Shown in pieces: positions 25,831 to 33,843 of a DNA stretch of 64,000 nucleotides. The stretch's first letter is position 1; each line of letters opens with the position of its first letter. The notes beneath the pieces were generated by a model. The model searched no databases, was not told where the DNA came from, and saw only the letters and a list, made by a program, of their open reading frames with translations. Origin of the DNA: an uncultured Jannaschia sp. (GTDB taxonomy: Bacteria; Pseudomonadota; Alphaproteobacteria; Rhodobacterales; Rhodobacteraceae); the NCBI GenBank assembly GCA_947494145.1, contig CANLTZ010000007.1:1-64000 (forward strand). Direction: 5' to 3'. Both the position numbers and the translations under genes were made by a program.

Positions 25831-26660
25831 GCGCGGCCTTCGGTGTTGCCCGCTTCGGCGGTGTCGAGGATTTCCGGGTAAGGGAAGTTCAGGCCCAGCA
25901 GTTGCCGCAGGTCCGGCGAAGCACTGTCCAGCACGGTTTGGGGCAGGGCGGCGGGCATATCCTCCATCGGTTTGACCCATTTCGGCAGGTACTGGATCAG
26001 CACGGCATTGCGGTCGTGGTTCGATCGGTTGGGCATGGCGCAGTGCCAGCAGGCCCCGAAGAACAGAACCGCATCACCCGGGTCGCCCAGCATCCGTTCG
26101 GCGCGCGCGTCGAAATCGTCGTTTGGGCCCGGATAGCGCAAGTCGCGCTGGGTGCCGGGCGCATAGGCCGTGGCGCCCGAGGCTTCGGTGAACGGGTCGA
26201 GTAGGATGGTGACCTGGGCGTTCATGGGAAAGCTGGCGTTCAGCCCGGTCGGGTGTGTGCCCGGTTGATGGAAATCCCAATAGGGGTAGTCGATATGGGG
26301 TTCCTGCCCCGGGCCGCCGGGCAGGATGCGATTGGCCGCGATGGACCCCATGATGAACTCGGAGCCCAGGAAGCGCCGCAGCACTGCCATCAGGGTCGGA
26401 TGGGCGGCCAGACGGGCGAAGACGTCACCCTTGGCCAGCAGGTTCCAGACCCGGCGTTGCAGGTCGATCCGGTCGCCAGCGCGGCCTTGGAAATGGGTGA
26501 CCTTGGCGGCGTCTCGTTCGGAATGGTCCATGATGATGGCGCGGGCTTGGGCGATGTCGTCTGCCGGGAAGAGCCCGGTGAAGCGGACGGCGCCTTTGCC
26601 GTGCAGTAGTTCTTCGCGAATGGCGTCGGGGTCGGCGCTGTCGGCGGTGAAGGTTTTCAT
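25827..26660 (-). CDS. phytanoyl-CoA dioxygenase (PhyH) family protein in the iol operon
   Basis: 277 aa, an Fe(II)/2-oxoglutarate oxygenase of the PhyH type. The iron triad is readable: His122-x-Asp124 in PHIDYPYWDF and His206 in FGACWHCAMP. Arg217 is positioned for 2-oxoglutarate. The N-terminal VRFTGLFPADDIAQARA is family-like. It overlaps both iolD and iolC by 4 bp, so it is fully embedded in the operon. No such enzyme belongs to the textbook inositol pathway. Oxidative O-demethylation of methyl-inositols is one explanation. The family is secure; the substrate is unknown. Confidence 0.85.
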   Translation of the reverse strand: MKTFTADSADPDAIREELLHGKGAVRFTGLFPADDIAQARAIIMDHSERDAAKVTHFQGRAGDRIDLQRRVWNLLAKGDVFARLAAHPTLMAVLRRFLGSEFIMGSIAANRILPGGPGQEPHIDYPYWDFHQPGTHPTGLNASFPMNAQVTILLDPFTEASGATAYAPGTQRDLRYPGPNDDFDARAERMLGDPGDAVLFFGACWHCAMPNRSNHDRNAVLIQYLPKWVKPMEDMPAALPQTVLDSASPDLRQLLGLNFPYPEILDTAEAGNTEGRA

Positions 26661-28522
26661 ACGCCCCTCCGCTGTTTTTCGCGGCGCGTGGCTTCGACGT
26701 CGTCATGGGCGGTGCGAACGCTGTCGCTTTCGCTGACCTCAGGCGTGCCAATTTCCCACCAGGTGTGGCCCTGGGTGGTCCAGCCTTCATAGGCGTCGAC
26801 CTTCATCACGATGACCGAGGTCTTGTCGGCGGCCTGCGCGCGCTTGAAAGCGGCTGCCAATTCGTCGGCGTTGGAGACCGTTTCGGCGTTGGCACCCATG
26901 GCGGCGGCATGGGCTTCGAAGTCGATGGTGAAGGGGTTGGCTGCGGTGGGCGTGTCGGCGATCAGGTTGTTGAAGCTGAGTTGGCCCGTGTTGTTTTGCA
27001 GCTTGTTGATGACGGCGAAGCCGCCATTGTCCAGCACCAGAACGATCATCTTCTTGGCCGTCAGCACGCTGGAATAGATGTCGGAGTTCATCAAAAGGTA
27101 GCTGCCATCGCCGCAGAAGCTGATCGTGTCGCGGTAGGGCTCGGCTTCCGCCTGGGCGATGCGGGCGCCCCAGGCCCCGGCGATTTCGTAGCCCATGCAG
27201 GAAAAGCCAAATTCCACATCCACGGTGCCCGCCTTCAGCGTGCGCCAATTGGCCGTGACCTCGGCAGGCAAGCCGCCTGCCGCCGCCACGATGCGGTCGG
27301 ACGGATCAACCAGGTCGTTCACCACGCCGATGGCCTGGGCATAGCTGTTGGGCCGGTTGCCGGGGCGGATGTTGTCGGCGACGTAGGTGTCCCATTTGCG
27401 CCGTTCGGCCTGGCAAGACTGCATCCAGGTGCCGGGCGCGGAATGGCGGCCCATGGCGGCGGACAAGGCCATGAGGCCCAGCTTGGCGTCGCCCACTACC
27501 GGCAGGCTGAGATGTTTGATCGCGTCATGGCGCGCGGCGTTCAGGCCGATGAATTTGGCGCCGGGGGCGAAGGCCGTCCACGACCCGGTGGTGAAGTCTT
27601 GCAGCCGCGTGCCCACGGCCAGCACCACATCTGCCCGTTCCGCCGCCCAATTGGCGCTATCGCTGCCGGTGACGCCGATGGGGCCGATGTTCAGCGCGTC
27701 GTCCGATGTCAGGTTGGCGCGGCCCGCGATGGTTTCCAGCACGGGGATCCCGTGGAGATTGGCGAAGTCGCGCAATTCATCCACGGCGCCGGAATACTGC
27801 ACGCCGCCGCCCGCGATGAGGACGGGGCGGTCTGCTTGGTTCAGCAGGGCCGCCGCGTCGGCGACTTCGTCGGCATCGGGGGTTTGGCGGCGGATGCGGT
27901 GGGTGCGGGGTTCGAAGAAGTCCGACGGATAGTCCCAGGCCCAGCCTTGGACATCCTGCGGCAGCGCCAGAAAGGCGGGGCCGCAATCGGCCGGGTCCAA
28001 CATGGTCGCGAGCGCGGCGGGCAGGGATTGCACGATTTGCGCGGGGTGGGTGATGCGATCCCAATAGCGGGTGACGGATTTGAACGCGTCATTCAGGCCC
28101 AGCGTCGGATTGCCGAAATGTTCGAGCTGTTGCAGCACCGGGTCAGGCAGGCGCGTCAGGAACGTGTCGCCGCAGAGCATCAGCATCGGCAAACGGTTGG
28201 CATGGGCCAGGGCGGCGGCGGTCAGCAGATTGGCGGTGCCGGGCCCGGCGCTGGCGGTGCAGAACATCAAGCGGCGGCGCAGGTGGTATTTGGCGTAGGC
28301 CGCGGCGGCGAAGCCCATGCCTTGTTCGTTCTGGCCACGGTAAAGCGGCATCTCTTCGTGGACGGGATAGAGCGCTTCGCCCAAGCAGGGGACGTTGCCA
28401 TGGCCGAAAATGCCGAAGCCGCCGCCGCAAATGCGTGTTCGCTTGCCATCGATGTCGATGTGTTGGGCCATGAGCCAGCGCACGATGGCTTGAGCCAGGG
28501 TCAGCCGGACGGTCTTGGTCAT
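26657..28522 (-). CDS. iolD: 3D-(3,5/4)-trihydroxycyclohexane-1,2-dione hydrolase
   Basis: 621 aa, a thiamine-diphosphate enzyme that opens the inositol ring. The N-terminal PYR domain has EEMPLYRGQNEQGMGFAAAA with the cofactor-activating Glu, followed by CTASAGPGTANLLTAAALA. The C-terminal PP domain has the ThDP motif beginning CGDGSYLLMNSDIYS and ending in LVLDNGGFAVINKLQ. The text GNVPCLGEAL and QDVQGWAWDYPSDFFEPR is typical of IolD. It is the first gene of a five-gene operon. A perfect palindromic operator lies 55 to 71 bp upstream in the divergent promoter. Confidence 0.96.
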   Translation of the reverse strand: MTKTVRLTLAQAIVRWLMAQHIDIDGKRTRICGGGFGIFGHGNVPCLGEALYPVHEEMPLYRGQNEQGMGFAAAAYAKYHLRRRLMFCTASAGPGTANLLTAAALAHANRLPMLMLCGDTFLTRLPDPVLQQLEHFGNPTLGLNDAFKSVTRYWDRITHPAQIVQSLPAALATMLDPADCGPAFLALPQDVQGWAWDYPSDFFEPRTHRIRRQTPDADEVADAAALLNQADRPVLIAGGGVQYSGAVDELRDFANLHGIPVLETIAGRANLTSDDALNIGPIGVTGSDSANWAAERADVVLAVGTRLQDFTTGSWTAFAPGAKFIGLNAARHDAIKHLSLPVVGDAKLGLMALSAAMGRHSAPGTWMQSCQAERRKWDTYVADNIRPGNRPNSYAQAIGVVNDLVDPSDRIVAAAGGLPAEVTANWRTLKAGTVDVEFGFSCMGYEIAGAWGARIAQAEAEPYRDTISFCGDGSYLLMNSDIYSSVLTAKKMIVLVLDNGGFAVINKLQNNTGQLSFNNLIADTPTAANPFTIDFEAHAAAMGANAETVSNADELAAAFKRAQAADKTSVIVMKVDAYEGWTTQGHTWWEIGTPEVSESDSVRTAHDDVEATRREKQRRGV

Positions 28523-28577
28523 GTCATCCCCCCGATATGAAATCGCTTGCGCGTTTCAGGCCTTGAGCCTACCGATG

Positions 28578-28593
28578 TTGCAACCGGTTGCAA
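28578..28593. promoter_or_regulatory. LacI-type operator in the iolD / Gfo-Idh divergent promoter
   Basis: Perfect 16-bp palindrome TTGCAACCGGTTGCAA in the 95-bp gap between the two divergent starts. CG-centred palindromes of this kind are typical LacI-family sites. A near-identical copy lies before the lacI gene itself at 32860-32875, so both are likely bound by that regulator. Confidence 0.85.
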
Positions 28594-28617
28594 GTGCAAT
28601 TCCGGGAGGGAGGGACC

Positions 28618-29715
28618 ATGGCCGAGATTGGCATGGGGATCGTCGGCGGCGGCTATATGGGCAAGGCCCATGCGGTAGCCATGGCGTCCGTTGGGGCGAT
28701 TTTCGATACCGCTCTGCGCCCGCGGCTTGAGATGGTCTGCGCGACATCCGATGCCTCGGCTGATCGCTATCGCGCCGCCTATGGCTTTGCGCGTGCAACG
28801 TCCGATTGGCGGGCTTTGGTGGCCGACGACCGGGTCGAAGCTGTGGTGATCGCGTCACCCCAGACGACGCACCGTGCCATCGCCGAAGCCGCCTTTGCCG
28901 CGGGCAAGCCAGTGCTGTGCGAAAAGCCCCTGGGCGCCTCGCTGGAGGATGCGCGCGCCATGACAGAAGCCGCCAAGGCCAGCGGCGTGGCCCATATGAC
29001 GGGTTTCAACTATGTCCGCACGCCCGCCACGCAATTCGCCCGCCAATTGATTGCCGACGGCCGGATCGGGCGGCCCGTCTATGCCCGCCTTGAACATACC
29101 GAAGACTTCGCGGGCACCGATGAGACGCCGGGCACGTGGCGGTCCACCGGGCGGGGGCAGGGCACCATGGGCGACCTGGCGCCCCATCCCATCAACTGCG
29201 CCCGCGCGCTGATGGGGCCCATTGCGGCGGTCAATGCGGTGATCGAAACGGTCAGCCCCAAACATGCGGACCCAAACGATGACCAGGCGCAGATGATGCT
29301 GCGCTTCGCCTCGGGCGCGACGGGCCATCTGATGTGCAGCCGCGTGGCCCAGGGCCGCAAGATGGGCTACGCCTATGAGGTCCATGGCACGCGCGGCACG
29401 ATCCGGTTTGACGGCGAAGACCAGAACGCGCTTCACCTTTACGTGGCCGAAGGCCCGGAGGCGGAGCGGGGCTTTCGCACCATTCTGACGGGGCCCGAGC
29501 ACCCCGATTACCTGCCGTTTTGTCTGGGGCCGGGCCATGGCACCGGCTATCTGGCGCAGATTGTTATCGAAGCGCGCGATTTCTTGCAGGCGATCCACAC
29601 GGGGCACGCGGTGTGGCCCACCTTCCAGGAAGGGTTGGAAGTGGCGCGTGTGGTCGAGGCCGCATGGACGTCCAGCGAGACCGGCACATGGATTGAGACG
29701 GGATACGAGACATGA
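28618..29715 (+). CDS. Gfo/Idh/MocA-family dehydrogenase, inositol cluster
   Basis: 365 aa from ATG 28618, preceded by a GGGAGGGAGG ribosome site. It has the NAD-binding Rossmann motif GIVGGGYMGKAHAVAMA, the VIASPQTTH strand, and the signature CEKPLGASLEDA. HMTGFNYVRTPATQF follows, then the substrate domain with GDLAPHPINCAR near the catalytic His. It probably oxidises an inositol isomer or derivative to an inosose. It overlaps the iolE-like gene by 4 bp. Exact substrate cannot be read from sequence. Confidence 0.87.
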   Translation: MAEIGMGIVGGGYMGKAHAVAMASVGAIFDTALRPRLEMVCATSDASADRYRAAYGFARATSDWRALVADDRVEAVVIASPQTTHRAIAEAAFAAGKPVLCEKPLGASLEDARAMTEAAKASGVAHMTGFNYVRTPATQFARQLIADGRIGRPVYARLEHTEDFAGTDETPGTWRSTGRGQGTMGDLAPHPINCARALMGPIAAVNAVIETVSPKHADPNDDQAQMMLRFASGATGHLMCSRVAQGRKMGYAYEVHGTRGTIRFDGEDQNALHLYVAEGPEAERGFRTILTGPEHPDYLPFCLGPGHGTGYLAQIVIEARDFLQAIHTGHAVWPTFQEGLEVARVVEAAWTSSETGTWIETGYET

Positions 29716-30602
29716 CGATCCGCATCGGCAATGCGCCCTGTTCCTGGGGCGTGGAATTCGCGGGCGATCCGCGCAACCCCGACTGGCGCGATGTGCTGCG
29801 GCAATGCGCCGAGGCGGGTTATACGGGGATCGAACTGGGCCCGGTGGGTTTCATGCCCGAAGACCCCGCGGTGTTGGCGCCCGCCTTGGCGGAACACGGC
29901 CTGACGCTGATTGGCGGCGTGGTGTTCCGCGCCTTCCACGACCCCGATGCCTGGGACGATGTGTTGGACGGGGCGCGCCGGACCTGCGCGGCGCTGGTGG
30001 CCCATGGGGCACAGCATCTGGTGTTGATCGATTCCATTTCGCCCCGCCGCGCACCCACGGCGGGCCGTGCCAGCGAAGCCGAGCAAATGGATGCCGCGGA
30101 ATGGGCCGCCTTTCGCGACCGCATCGCCACGGTGGCGCGGATGGGGGCGGAGGAATACGGGCTGACCGTGGGGATGCACGCCCATGCCGCAGGGTTCATC
30201 GATTTCGAGCCGGAATTGGAGCGGCTGTTGGATGAAGTGCCCGAAGATATCCTGAAGATCTGCTTCGATACCGGGCACCATTCCTATGCCGGTTATGACC
30301 CCGTGGCCTTCATGCGGCGGCATATGGGGCGCATCAGCTATATGCACTTCAAGGATATCGACCCGGGCGTGAAGGCCCGCGTGATCGAGAATCGCACGGG
30401 GTTCTATGATGCCTGCGGGCAGGGGATTTTCTGCAATCTGGGCAAGGGAGACGTGGATTTCCCCGCTGTGCGGCAATTGCTGCTGGATCACGGGTTTGAG
30501 GGCTGGTGCACGGTGGAGCAAGACTGCGACCCGACGCTTGGCACTGACACGCTGGGCGACGCGCGGGCGAACCGTGCTTACCTGCAATCCATAGGATTCT
30601 GA
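29712..30602 (+). CDS. iolE: inosose dehydratase, IolE type
   Basis: 296 aa, xylose-isomerase-like TIM barrel. The start TIRIGNAPCSWGVEFAGDP and GYTGIELGPVGFMPED are IolE-like. Metal and catalytic positions fall in GMHAHAAGFIDFEPELERLL, CFDTGHHSYAGYDP and YMHFKDIDP. IolE dehydrates 2-keto-myo-inositol to the dione that IolD opens. It sits between two Gfo/Idh dehydrogenases in one operon with ATGA overlap upstream and a 3-bp gap downstream. Confidence 0.9.
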   Translation: MTIRIGNAPCSWGVEFAGDPRNPDWRDVLRQCAEAGYTGIELGPVGFMPEDPAVLAPALAEHGLTLIGGVVFRAFHDPDAWDDVLDGARRTCAALVAHGAQHLVLIDSISPRRAPTAGRASEAEQMDAAEWAAFRDRIATVARMGAEEYGLTVGMHAHAAGFIDFEPELERLLDEVPEDILKICFDTGHHSYAGYDPVAFMRRHMGRISYMHFKDIDPGVKARVIENRTGFYDACGQGIFCNLGKGDVDFPAVRQLLLDHGFEGWCTVEQDCDPTLGTDTLGDARANRAYLQSIGF

Positions 30603-30605
30603 GCC

Positions 30606-31763
30606 ATGGCAAAGCTGAATTGGGGCCTGATTGGCGGTGGTGAAGGCAGCCAGATCGGCCCGGCCCATCGGCTGGGTGCGGGGCTGGATGGGCAGTTCGC
30701 GTTTGTGGCGGGCGCGTTGGACTACAGACCTGAGGCGGGACGCGATTATGGTCTGCGCCTGGGGCTGGAGCCGGGCCGCGCCTATGGCGATTGGCGCGAA
30801 ATGTTGGAGGGGGAGCGCGACCATCCGGACCGGCTGGACCTGGTCACTATCGCCACGCCCAATGCCACGCATTTCGAGATTGCGCGCGATTGGCTGAAGG
30901 CCGGGTTTCATGTGCTGTGTGAAAAGCCCATGACCATGACGGTCGAGGAAGGCGAAGAGATCGTGGCCTTGAGCCGCGAAACCGGGCGCATTTGCGCGGT
31001 GAATTACGGCTATACTGGCTACGCGTTGGTGCGGCATATGCGGGCCATGGTGGCGCGCGGCGATATCGGGAAGGTCCGGGTGGTGGTGGCGGAGTTTTCC
31101 CATGGCCACCATGCCGATGCCGAAGATGCCGATAACCCCAGGGTCCGCTGGCGCTATGACCCGGCCCAGGCAGGGGTCAGCGCGCAATTCGCCGATTGCG
31201 GTATCCACGCCATGCATATGGCCAGTTTCGTGACGGGCCAGCAGGTGACGAAGCTGTCGGCGGATACGGTGTCTGCCATCGAAAGCCGGGTGCTGGAAGA
31301 CGATGCGATGGTGAACTTTCGCATGGATGGCGGCGCGGTCGGGCGACTTTGGACATCGTCGGTGGCGCTGGGGCGCCAGCATGGTCTGACCTTGCAGGTC
31401 TTTGGGGAGACGGGCGGGTTGCGCTGGTCGCAGGAACAGCCCAACCAATTGTATTACATGCCGCTGCGAGGCCGCTTGCAGGTGATCGAACGGGGCGAGG
31501 GCAATCTGTCGCCCGAAGCGGACCGCGCCAGCCGGGTGACTGTGGGCCATGCGGAAGGGATGCCTTTGGCCTTTGCGAATATCTACGCCGATTTGGCTGA
31601 AGCCATTCACGCCGGGAAGGAGGGGCGGGCCATGGACCCGGTGGCGGACCTTTACCCCCGGGCGGAGGATGGGTTGCGGTCGATGGCAGCGGTTTTCGCG
31701 GTGGCGGAATCGGGCACGGCCGACGGCAAGTGGGTGGAAGCGCGGCCACCGATGTTTCGGTAG
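30606..31763 (+). CDS. second Gfo/Idh/MocA-family dehydrogenase, inositol cluster
   Basis: 385 aa. The Rossmann segment is GLIGGGEGSQIGPAHRLGA. The family signature is HVLCEKPMTMTVEEGEEI, followed by YGYTGYALVRHMRAMVA. The middle has FADCGIHAMHMASFVTG, where the His is positioned like the catalytic residue of the family. It is more divergent from the first dehydrogenase than a recent duplicate would be, and has the longer form seen in some scyllo-inositol or sugar-derivative dehydrogenases. It is the last gene of the divergent operon and converges on lacI. Confidence 0.85.
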   Translation: MAKLNWGLIGGGEGSQIGPAHRLGAGLDGQFAFVAGALDYRPEAGRDYGLRLGLEPGRAYGDWREMLEGERDHPDRLDLVTIATPNATHFEIARDWLKAGFHVLCEKPMTMTVEEGEEIVALSRETGRICAVNYGYTGYALVRHMRAMVARGDIGKVRVVVAEFSHGHHADAEDADNPRVRWRYDPAQAGVSAQFADCGIHAMHMASFVTGQQVTKLSADTVSAIESRVLEDDAMVNFRMDGGAVGRLWTSSVALGRQHGLTLQVFGETGGLRWSQEQPNQLYYMPLRGRLQVIERGEGNLSPEADRASRVTVGHAEGMPLAFANIYADLAEAIHAGKEGRAMDPVADLYPRAEDGLRSMAAVFAVAESGTADGKWVEARPPMFR

Positions 31764-31810
31764 GTCTTGGGTCCTTGCTGGGCCGACTCGCAACGGGGCG
31801 AAGCCTGGAG

Positions 31811-32806
31811 CTACGCCCGCAACGTGCGCCGCTCGACCAAGCGACAGGGGAATAGGCGCGCCTCGGGAAGTCTGTCTGGGGTGTCGATGGTGCTTAGGAT
31901 CAGGTCAATCGAGGCTTCTATAATCGCCTCGATGGGCTGATGAATTGTCGTCAGTGCGATGTTATCCCAGCCCGCGATTTCCATGTCGTTGAGGCCGATC
32001 ACGCCCACATCGCTTGGCACGTCAAACCCGGTATCTTGCAGCGCTGAAATGGCCCCGATGGACAACACGTCGTCGCCGCAGAAATAGGCTTGCGCCGGTG
32101 CGGCGGCCCGCAGCAGGCGGGTCATTTCGGCCCGGCCGGCGTCAAAGGAATAGGCGGCGGCGAAGCTGGCGGACATCTCGGCGCCGGGCGCGGCGTGCAG
32201 CGTGTCGCGGAACCCGGCCAGACGGTCTTGGGTCGATGTGGCGTCGGATGGGCCACCCAGGAATGCCACGCGGCGATAGCCCTTGTCCAAAAGCGTGCGC
32301 GCGGCCATGCGACCGCATTCCACGTTGTCGATGCCTACCACGTGGGTCGCGGGCGCGCTTGTCCATCGACCGAAGGAATGGACGACGGGTAGCCCGGCTT
32401 CCTTGAAGGCCAACGCGAAACTGGCGGGCAAGGTGGACGATGCGATGATGACCCCATCAACGGAATATTGCCGCAACATGCGGACCGACGCGTCGGGGTC
32501 GGTTTCACCGGAAAGGTTGACCAGGAGGGGTCGCAGCCCGCGTTCCTGCAAGCCGCGGGTGAAGCGGTCGAAGACTTCCAGGAACAGGGGGTTATGGAAG
32601 TTGGACGACACCAGCCCGATCAGCTTGGTGCGCCCTGTCGCAAGCGCCGAGGCTAGGGCAGAGGGGGCATAGCCCAACTCTGCCGCGGCCTTTTCGACCT
32701 TGGCACGAGTCAAAGGGCTGACCGATGCGCCCTGCGTGTAGGTGCGCGACACCGCCGAGCGTGACACGCCCGCCCGCTGGGCAACGTCCTTAAGGGTGAC
32801 GGGCAT
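31811..32806 (-). CDS. LacI-family transcriptional regulator of the inositol cluster
   Basis: 331 aa from ATG 32806. N-terminal HTH at residues 3-25 (TLKDVAQRAGVSRSAVSRTY), hinge helix with YAPSALASALATGRT, then a periplasmic-binding-protein-like effector domain (LIGLVSSNFHNPLFLEVF, RVAFLGGPSDATSTQDRLAGF, DVGVIGLNDMEIAGWDNIALTTIHQP). A CTGCAACCGGTTGCAA palindrome lies 54-69 bp upstream of its own start and the same core lies at the iolD promoter. That indicates autoregulation and control of both iol operons. The inducer is probably an inositol-pathway intermediate (inferred). Confidence 0.92.
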   Translation of the reverse strand: MPVTLKDVAQRAGVSRSAVSRTYTQGASVSPLTRAKVEKAAAELGYAPSALASALATGRTKLIGLVSSNFHNPLFLEVFDRFTRGLQERGLRPLLVNLSGETDPDASVRMLRQYSVDGVIIASSTLPASFALAFKEAGLPVVHSFGRWTSAPATHVVGIDNVECGRMAARTLLDKGYRRVAFLGGPSDATSTQDRLAGFRDTLHAAPGAEMSASFAAAYSFDAGRAEMTRLLRAAAPAQAYFCGDDVLSIGAISALQDTGFDVPSDVGVIGLNDMEIAGWDNIALTTIHQPIEAIIEASIDLILSTIDTPDRLPEARLFPCRLVERRTLRA

Positions 32807-32859
32807 GGGGGCTCCGCTCTGGGTTTGGTTGGGGAAAGACTGTGACAGTGAGGCCGTGG

Positions 32860-32875
32860 CTGCAACCGGTTGCAA
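32860..32875. promoter_or_regulatory. LacI-type operator upstream of lacI
   Basis: CTGCAACCGGTTGCAA shares a 14-bp perfect palindromic core and 15 of 16 bases with the operator at 28578-28593. Its position 54-69 bp upstream of the lacI start suits autorepression. Confidence 0.85.
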
Positions 32876-32907
32876 GCGAGGTGTCGAGGCACAGGTGATC
32901 TTGCCCG

Positions 32908-33843
32908 CTAAAGAAGCGCTTTCGCCAGCATCATGTGCACGCCCTTTTCACGGTTCACCGTCTGCGTGACGTGCAGGTCCCCCGCGAGCGAGCAGAGCAT
33001 GTAGGCCTCGCTCCGCGATATCCCCATGCGCTCTTCCACCCAGGTGATCATGTTGCGCGTGGCGGTCTGGGCGCAGATATCGAGGCTCGGATCGGTGGCG
33101 AGGGTGATCCAATGGGTCGGCGTCTCGGCCAGAAGCATGGCGGGCAGGTCGTCGCGCAGCGTCAGGCGGAAGCGGCCATCGAGTGCGGTTTCGATGGCGG
33201 TGACGCAGACTTCACCGTCGCCCTGGGCGCCGTGGCCATCGCCCACGGAAAACAGCGCGCCCTTGGTATGGACGGGCAGGTAAAGCGTCGTGCCTACGAC
33301 CAATTCCTTGCAGTCCAGATTGCCGCCATGGGCGCGCGGCTCGATGGTGGAGATGCGGCCCCAGCCCGGCGGCGGGGCCACGCCCATGACGCCGAAGAAG
33401 GGGGCAAGCGGCAGGTCGCGCCCCCAGGGCAAACGCGCCGTCATGGCGTGCCGGTCAAGCGGCAGGATGGTGCGGGTCGTGGTGTCGAATTCGAGCGGCA
33501 GCGCGCCGGAAAGCGGGCGGATGACATTGTAGCCCCAATCCTGGGCCAGCGTGACGTCGAGGATGTCGACCTGAAGAACATGGCCCGGGCGCGCGCCCGT
33601 CACGGCCACGGGCCCCGTCAGGATGTGGCCGGGCAGGGCCGGTGGCCCGGCTGCGTGGATGGCGCGCAGGGCCGTCGGGATGAAGAAGTCGCCATCCGCA
33701 AGTTCCGGCGCGTCCAGGACTTCCGGGGAGCCGGACACGGTGCGGATCGTGACCTCCGCCCCGCTGTCAATCTGCGCCACCGGGGGCAGTGTCGCATCGA
33801 AGTAGCCCCAATGGGCGGTGGCGGGCCCGGCCTCGACGATCAT
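32908..33843 (-). CDS. acetamidase/formamidase family protein
   Basis: 311 aa of the FmdA/AmdA family, which hydrolyses short amides to acid and ammonia. Family segments include GHILTGPVAVTGARPGHVLQVDILDV, GHAQGDGEVCVTAIE-like text (FSVGDGHGAQGDGEVC), FGVMGVAPP, GGNLDCKELVVGTTLYLPVH and the C-terminal EAYMLCSLAGDLHVTQTVN. It overlaps the upstream M20 hydrolase by ATGA. The pair may release ammonia or an amino acid from an N-acyl or amide substrate. The substrate is unknown. Confidence 0.87.
   Translation of the reverse strand: MIVEAGPATAHWGYFDATLPPVAQIDSGAEVTIRTVSGSPEVLDAPELADGDFFIPTALRAIHAAGPPALPGHILTGPVAVTGARPGHVLQVDILDVTLAQDWGYNVIRPLSGALPLEFDTTTRTILPLDRHAMTARLPWGRDLPLAPFFGVMGVAPPPGWGRISTIEPRAHGGNLDCKELVVGTTLYLPVHTKGALFSVGDGHGAQGDGEVCVTAIETALDGRFRLTLRDDLPAMLLAETPTHWITLATDPSLDICAQTATRNMITWVEERMGISRSEAYMLCSLAGDLHVTQTVNREKGVHMMLAKALL

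Noticed and set aside
26705-28540. 611-aa open frame antisense to iolD
   Set aside because: It is a high-GC shadow; iolD has full ThDP motifs and the antisense frame has none.
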